A stretch of DNA of 8,228 nt from Candidatus Parvarchaeota archaeon UBA446 (GTDB lineage Archaea; Nanobdellota; Nanobdellia; Parvarchaeales; Parvarchaeaceae), in NCBI GenBank assembly GCA_002503215.1, contig DARG01000040.1, positions 1 through 8,228 on the forward strand, in the 5' to 3' direction. The position numbers were made by a program, and so were the translations under genes. Below are positions 5,987 through 8,228 of the stretch, piece after piece. The first letter of the stretch is position 1; every line of letters begins with the position of its first letter. The notes under the pieces were generated by a model that saw only the letters and a program-made list of their open reading frames with translations, searched no databases and was not told where the DNA came from.

Positions 5987-6867
5987 TGGTTATCACCAAC
6001 ATATTTTATTAACACTGCATCTAGCCTTTGTGCAGTATTGTCAGGGTTTATTATTTTTATATCTTTTATATCTGCATATGTTTTTAATTTAGCCAGAGCC
6101 TCTGGGCTTTCTTTTGATAACTTACCAAATTCAGCTTTTTTTGCCATTGCAAGCAAAGTGAACCCCTTGCTTAAGCTATAATCAGCTATTCCTTCCTCTT
6201 TGAATATCCTTAATGGATTTTTTATTTCCCACATGCCTCTAACCCTAAGATACGTAGCCTTTAATGGGTCTACTGCATTCATTCTTCCCAACTCATTCCC
6301 TTCATACTTTTCAACTGGGCTTTCTGATCCTGCCCCCTCTAGCTGTTCCCTTATAATTCCCTCTACCTTATCGTAAAATTCGTGGCTTGCAGCAAAGCAA
6401 TCTCCATAAACCAACTGGATAGATTTGATTATATTGTTGCTGCCTGGTATAGTCCCTATAGCATATATTATTTTCCTTTCTTCCCAATATTCTGCGGTTC
6501 TTGCAGCTGATGCTATCCGTTTGTCTTCTTTTCTTAGCGTTTGCCTCGGTGGTGAGCTATTTAGACTAAGCCCCCCTGTATCTGAAGCATGCTTTTTAAC
6601 TTCTATGGCAGGACCACCGTTTCTAAGCATTAAATCTGGTGGGAGATTTTGAGAACCACTATAACAAAATGCCTTTTCCTTAAGTTCTTGCCTCTTTTTA
6701 ATATCATTAATTAATAGAGAGCCTGAAAACGCCGCCGCAATGAAATCTTCTAGGTAAGCTCCCCAATTATTTATACTTGTGCCATAAGCTCCCTTATTAG
6801 TGCTAAAGACCTTCTTATTCTTGTAGGCGTTTATTATGCCTACAGCTGCAGTTATAATGTTTGTCAT
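5983..6867 (-). CDS. NgoPII-like type II restriction endonuclease (probable GGCC specificity)
   Basis: A 294-residue restriction endonuclease that would cut unmethylated double-stranded DNA. The strongest sign is LPPDLMLRNGGPAIEVKK (75-92), which matches the NgoPII family core as I remember it and forms a PD-(D/E)XK site with D78, E89 and K91. E40 in the preceding helix is a further acidic candidate. The start MTNIITAAVGIINAYKN and the later LRVRGMWEIKNPLRIF (207-222) also follow that family. Length is close to the usual 270-290 residues. It is the first gene of the operon, with the methylase overlapping its stop and Vsr following. NgoPII cuts GGCC, so that specificity is inferred from family alone. 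A TAAATAAAT box at leaderless distance supports this ATG. Confidence 0.9.
   Translation of the reverse strand: MTNIITAAVGIINAYKNKKVFSTNKGAYGTSINNWGAYLEDFIAAAFSGSLLINDIKKRQELKEKAFCYSGSQNLPPDLMLRNGGPAIEVKKHASDTGGLSLNSSPPRQTLRKEDKRIASAARTAEYWEERKIIYAIGTIPGSNNIIKSIQLVYGDCFAASHEFYDKVEGIIREQLEGAGSESPVEKYEGNELGRMNAVDPLKATYLRVRGMWEIKNPLRIFKEEGIADYSLSKGFTLLAMAKKAEFGKLSKESPEALAKLKTYADIKDIKIINPDNTAQRLDAVLIKYVGDNQ
5992..5997 (-). promoter_or_regulatory. GGTGAT ribosome binding site of the methylase
   Basis: GGTGAT on the minus strand is a full match to the core of the archaeal anti-Shine-Dalgarno, 5 nt before the methylase ATG and within the last codons of the endonuclease. It fits an internal operon gene that cannot start leaderless. 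Confidence 0.8.
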
Positions 6868-6890
6868 ATTTGTACAAAAATACCAAATCG

Positions 6891-6900
6891 CATTTATTTA
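6891..6900 (-). promoter_or_regulatory. TATA-like promoter of the restriction operon
   Basis: TAAATAAAT on the minus strand lies about 26-30 nt upstream of the endonuclease ATG at 6867. A second candidate, AGATATAAGCTTATA, lies further upstream at 6912-6926 and includes the perfect palindrome TATAAGCTTATA. Either could be the real box. Confidence 0.45.
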
Positions 6901-6911
6901 TTCTATGTAAG

Positions 6912-6923
6912 TATAAGCTTATA
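6912..6923. repeat. 12-bp palindrome TATAAGCTTATA upstream of the restriction operon
   Basis: A perfect 12-bp palindrome 45-56 nt upstream of the endonuclease start. It could be an operator for a dimeric regulator or a TATA element usable in both directions. TATAAGCTT recurs at 1707-1715, upstream of the winged-helix gene. Confidence 0.4.
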
Positions 6924-7017
6924 TCTTTTATTTCCATTTCCATCTTCATTTTAACTCCGCCGTAACCCTTAAAAAGCAACCAATTCTAATTAGAGTCTAT
7001 TAGCAAAGCCGGCATAA

Positions 7018-7033
7018 ACGAAAAGTATATAAA
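7018..7033 (+). promoter_or_regulatory. BRE/TATA promoter of the structured RNA candidate
   Basis: ACGAAAAG (BRE-like, 7018-7025) directly followed by TATATAAA (7026-7033) is the best promoter match in the window. It predicts transcription start near 7053-7056, exactly where the GC-rich folded stretch begins. Confidence 0.7.
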
Positions 7034-7053
7034 GTCCTCTTATCTAATATTAT

Positions 7054-7170
7054 CATGCCGTGGAGCGGCATAGGTAGCGTATGATCCCCAGTGCTCCGAG
7101 TACAGGGGCGCTGGATGAATATTGTTTATAGCTTGTTGGTGCTATAATTTAGCACCGATTTTTGTTTGTT
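7054..7170 (+). ncRNA. Candidate structured small RNA with its own promoter and terminator
   Basis: Right at the predicted start site the base composition jumps: 7055-7115 is about 62% G+C inside an AT-rich window. Hairpin 1 pairs ATGCCG (7055-7060) with CGGCAT (7066-7071) over a 5-nt loop. Hairpin 2 pairs CCAGTGCTCC (7088-7097) with GGGGCGCTGG (7105-7114) over loop GAGTACA: 10 bp with two G-U pairs. A third stem plus a U tract ends it near 7160-7170. No tRNA T-loop, convincing C/D boxes or SRP signature is visible, so the class is unknown. The only ORF from the predicted start is nine codons (MPWSGIGSV), followed by a stop. GC-rich islands in AT-rich archaea are often functional RNAs. A regulatory leader for the following NYN gene is the main alternative. 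Confidence 0.6.
7138..7170 (+). terminator. Hairpin and U-tract terminator of the RNA candidate
   Basis: GGTGCTA (7138-7144) pairs perfectly with TAGCACC (7150-7156) over a 5-nt loop, followed by GATTTTTGTTTGTTTT. This is a Rho-independent-style terminator lying between the RNA candidate and the NYN gene. Confidence 0.6.
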
Positions 7171-7193
7171 TTAATATTGGGGGTAATTTTATA

Positions 7194-7493
7194 GTGAAAT
7201 TTGGGGTAGCAAACGTGTACATTGATGGTGGTTACTTAAATAAAATTCTTAAAGAGCTTGGAAACGGAAAACCTATAAAAATACAATATGATCAATTTGC
7301 TATATCACTTGCTAAAAAGGCAGGCTATTGGTGCAGGAATATATATTTTTATACCGCACCGCCATTTCAAGCAAATCCACCCACTCCAGAAGAATCCGTT
7401 CGGCGCAACAGATATGATAAGTTTATTGCGTATTATAAAAAAATTCCTGATTTTAATATGAAGGAGGGGCGCGTCCAGAGACTAGGTCCATAG
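7194..7493 (+). pseudogene. Truncated NYN (LabA/DUF88, PIN-like) RNase domain
   Basis: Starting at GTG 7194, 99 codons encode the first half of a NYN domain: VANVYIDGGYLNKIL (first metal-binding Asp D11), then IYFYTAPPFQ and RRNRYDKFIAYYKKIPDF, ending EGRVQRLG before a TAG. NYN/PIN-like proteins are metal-dependent RNases. The second half, which carries the KGVD-type and SGDxDF-type acidic motifs, is absent, and no frame of the next 150 bases restores it, so a deletion rather than a simple frameshift is likely. The GTG is preferred over an upstream TTG at 7122 because GGGGGTAAT (7179-7187) is a near-complete ribosome site 6 nt before it and the upstream extension overlaps the terminator. It may be inactive, or a domain fragment still made. 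Confidence 0.7.
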
Positions 7494-7556
7494 ATACATG
7501 GTGATTAGTGGAATGATTTTTTATTTATTGATGAGGATTTCTACAGAGCCGCCCTC

Positions 7557-7588
7557 CGAGAAAGATTTAAATACTAAAATCTATCTCG
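7557..7588. repeat. Inverted repeat enclosing a TATA box (operator candidate)
   Basis: CGAGAAAGATTT (7557-7568) and AAATCTATCTCG (7577-7588) are inverted copies with a single mismatched pair and an 8-bp spacer. The TATA-like TTTAAATA (7566-7573) overlaps the centre, so a dimeric protein bound here would block TBP. Transcription from this box would begin near 7595, about 46 nt before the next gene. Confidence 0.5.
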
Positions 7589-7609
7589 AAATAATGTCTA
7601 AGAAAACTA

Positions 7610-7618
7610 TTAATAAAT
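7610..7618 (+). promoter_or_regulatory. Weak TATA-like element before the 88-residue gene
   Basis: ATTAATAAAT-like sequence lies 27 nt upstream of the ATG at 7641, which fits a leaderless start. It is an alternative to the stronger box inside the inverted repeat at 7566-7573. Confidence 0.3.
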
Positions 7619-7640
7619 AGTAGTAGTATACATTAGTTAT

Positions 7641-7907
7641 ATGGAAAAGCAAGAAAAGACAACCGCAATGTTATTGACTCCTTTTGATATAGAAGAGAAG
7701 TTATCTAAGTTTGGATTTGGAATAGACGAAAATGGCTTTGTTATAGATATTAAAACTAAACAACTAGTAAAGGCTAATGATGGCGGGGTCATTAACATAT
7801 ACAAAGATAAAGATTTCGCGTTTATATCTGGACATAGCAGAATTTTTGTTAGAGACATAGCAGATTACGTTGAATATCTGTCAGACAAATCAAAACTTAA
7901 ATTTTAA
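7641..7907 (+). CDS. Unknown 88-residue protein
   Basis: I do not recognise this protein. After a polar start, residues 12-45 (LLTPFDIEEKLSKFGFGIDENGFVIDIKTKQLV) and 47-70 (DGGVINIYKDKDFAFISGHSRIFV) suggest a small α/β fold with several short strands, followed by a C-terminal helix (RDIADYVEYLSDKSK). There is no membrane segment, Cys motif or recognisable catalytic signature. It is preceded by an inverted repeat over a TATA box, hinting at controlled expression, and the next gene begins 11 nt after its stop, so the two probably form an operon. A role as a small regulator or antitoxin-like partner would be speculation. Confidence 0.65.
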   Translation: MEKQEKTTAMLLTPFDIEEKLSKFGFGIDENGFVIDIKTKQLVKANDGGVINIYKDKDFAFISGHSRIFVRDIADYVEYLSDKSKLKF

Positions 7908-7918
7908 TAGCTCTCTTG

Positions 7919-8228
7919 ATGGTTGATGTAAATGAAATAATTGAGTTACTAAGTGCAGGCAGAAATTTTCTCGCCAACCCTATTAAAAACATACATGCTC
8001 GTTTAAAAGAAAATTCTAAATATCACACGAGTGTAAATGAAGCAAAGGAGATATTAGCCCTTTTCGAGTCTATAACAGAAATTGAACAGCAAATAAAATT
8101 ACATCCAGAACTTAAAGAAAGCAAGGAATTTCAACAATTTATCAGAGATCGCTTTCCTGAAGATGCAAAAAAACTATTTGAAGAGTATAGTCCACGAGAA
8201 GTTGAGGATGGGACCATAGAGTTTATAA
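7919..8228 (+). CDS. Unknown helical protein, 3' end outside the window
   Basis: An open frame begins at ATG 7919, eleven bases after the previous stop, and runs uninterrupted for 103 codons to the window edge, so the gene is partial. The visible part is almost entirely helical and charged: VNEIIELLSAGRNFLA, VNEAKEILALFESITEIEQQIK, ELKESKEFQQFIRDRF and EDAKKLFEEY, with Glu/Lys spacing that could form a helical bundle or short coiled coil. No family is recognised and no membrane segment is seen. No clear ribosome site precedes it, although translation could be coupled to the upstream gene. Codon use and composition match its neighbours, which supports it as coding. Confidence 0.6.
   Translation, partial: MVDVNEIIELLSAGRNFLANPIKNIHARLKENSKYHTSVNEAKEILALFESITEIEQQIKLHPELKESKEFQQFIRDRFPEDAKKLFEEYSPREVEDGTIEFI

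Larger units (their letters stand above)
7494..7640 (+). other. Non-coding gap behind the NYN fragment
   Basis: This 147-bp gap holds an inverted repeat with a TATA box (7557-7588) and no credible gene. In the NYN frame there is a second TAG at 7506, then an open stretch to TAA at 7575 reading IDEDFYRAALRERFKY, which may be the tail of a lost or rearranged gene. A leaderless nine-codon frame including its stop (MSKKTINK, 7594-7620) follows the repeat. Confidence 0.4.

Noticed and set aside
7055..7083. Nine-codon leaderless ORF MPWSGIGSV at the predicted RNA start
   Set aside because: It is very short and its bases form hairpin 1. The pairing pattern explains the stretch better than coding.
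7054..7120. tRNA, box C/D or H/ACA guide RNA in the GC-rich stretch
   Set aside because: There is no GTTCRA T-loop, no acceptor pairing, no clear RTGATGA plus CTGA boxes and no convincing ACA-flanked pocket on either strand.
7491..7577. Read-through of two in-frame TAG codons (as pyrrolysine) to extend the NYN protein to the TAA at 7575
   Set aside because: The extension does not contain the missing NYN acidic motifs. TAG also ends ordinary genes here (the transposase and the MarR-like gene), so it is a normal stop.
7637..7858. Minus-strand 73-residue frame opposite the 88-residue gene
   Set aside because: The plus-strand frame has better composition, an upstream promoter and an adjoining operon partner. 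The minus frame is its shadow.
1..8228. CRISPR array
   Set aside because: No regularly spaced direct repeats were seen in any intergenic region.

Overview
This is an AT-rich window that is almost certainly archaeal. Most genes have a TATA element centred about 26 nt upstream of the start codon (TATATAAA, TTTATAAT and similar), which predicts leaderless or near-leaderless mRNAs. A few starts instead carry a GGTGAT or GGGGGTAAT-like Shine-Dalgarno. No gene fixes the lineage. A Thermoplasmata-like or DPANN-like genome is a guess from promoter style and composition only. The content (transposase, restriction-modification, orphan regulators, small unknown proteins, a truncated nuclease) is that of an accessory or defence island.

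Layout from left to right. (1) 120-1655, minus: an intact IS4-superfamily (ISH3-like) transposase with D, D and E-K catalytic motifs. (2) 1764-2452: a small winged-helix protein and a convergent MarR-like regulator whose 3' ends overlap by 4 bp. (3) 2536-3287, plus: three small genes fired divergently from the MarR-like gene, one soluble protein and two proteins with two membrane segments each. The soluble protein shares an I-x-G-[DN]-V-x-N motif with the winged-helix protein at 1764. This set is not recognised and is the best candidate for an undescribed system. (4) 3374-3817 and 3944-4417, minus: an unknown 147-aa protein and an unknown HTH protein, each with its own promoter. (5) 4529-6867, minus: a compact type II restriction-modification operon in the order NgoPII-like endonuclease, cytosine-C5 methyltransferase, Vsr-type nicking repair endonuclease. 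The first two overlap by ATGA, and a perfect GGTGAT ribosome site lies inside the end of the endonuclease gene. GGCC is the likely target by family, and it occurs only three times in the window. (6) 7018-7170, plus: a GC-rich structured non-coding RNA candidate with strong BRE/TATA, two hairpins and a hairpin-plus-U-tract terminator. (7) 7194-7493: a NYN (PIN-like) RNase domain that stops after its first half. (8) 7557-8228: a 12-bp-arm inverted repeat around a TATA box, an unknown 88-aa gene, and an unknown gene that runs off the window.

Working together: the endonuclease cuts unmodified DNA, the methylase protects the host, and Vsr would repair the T:G mismatches created when 5-methylcytosine deaminates. 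The structured RNA, terminator and NYN RNase order resembles type III toxin-antitoxin loci, but the RNase is truncated, so this is only a hypothesis.
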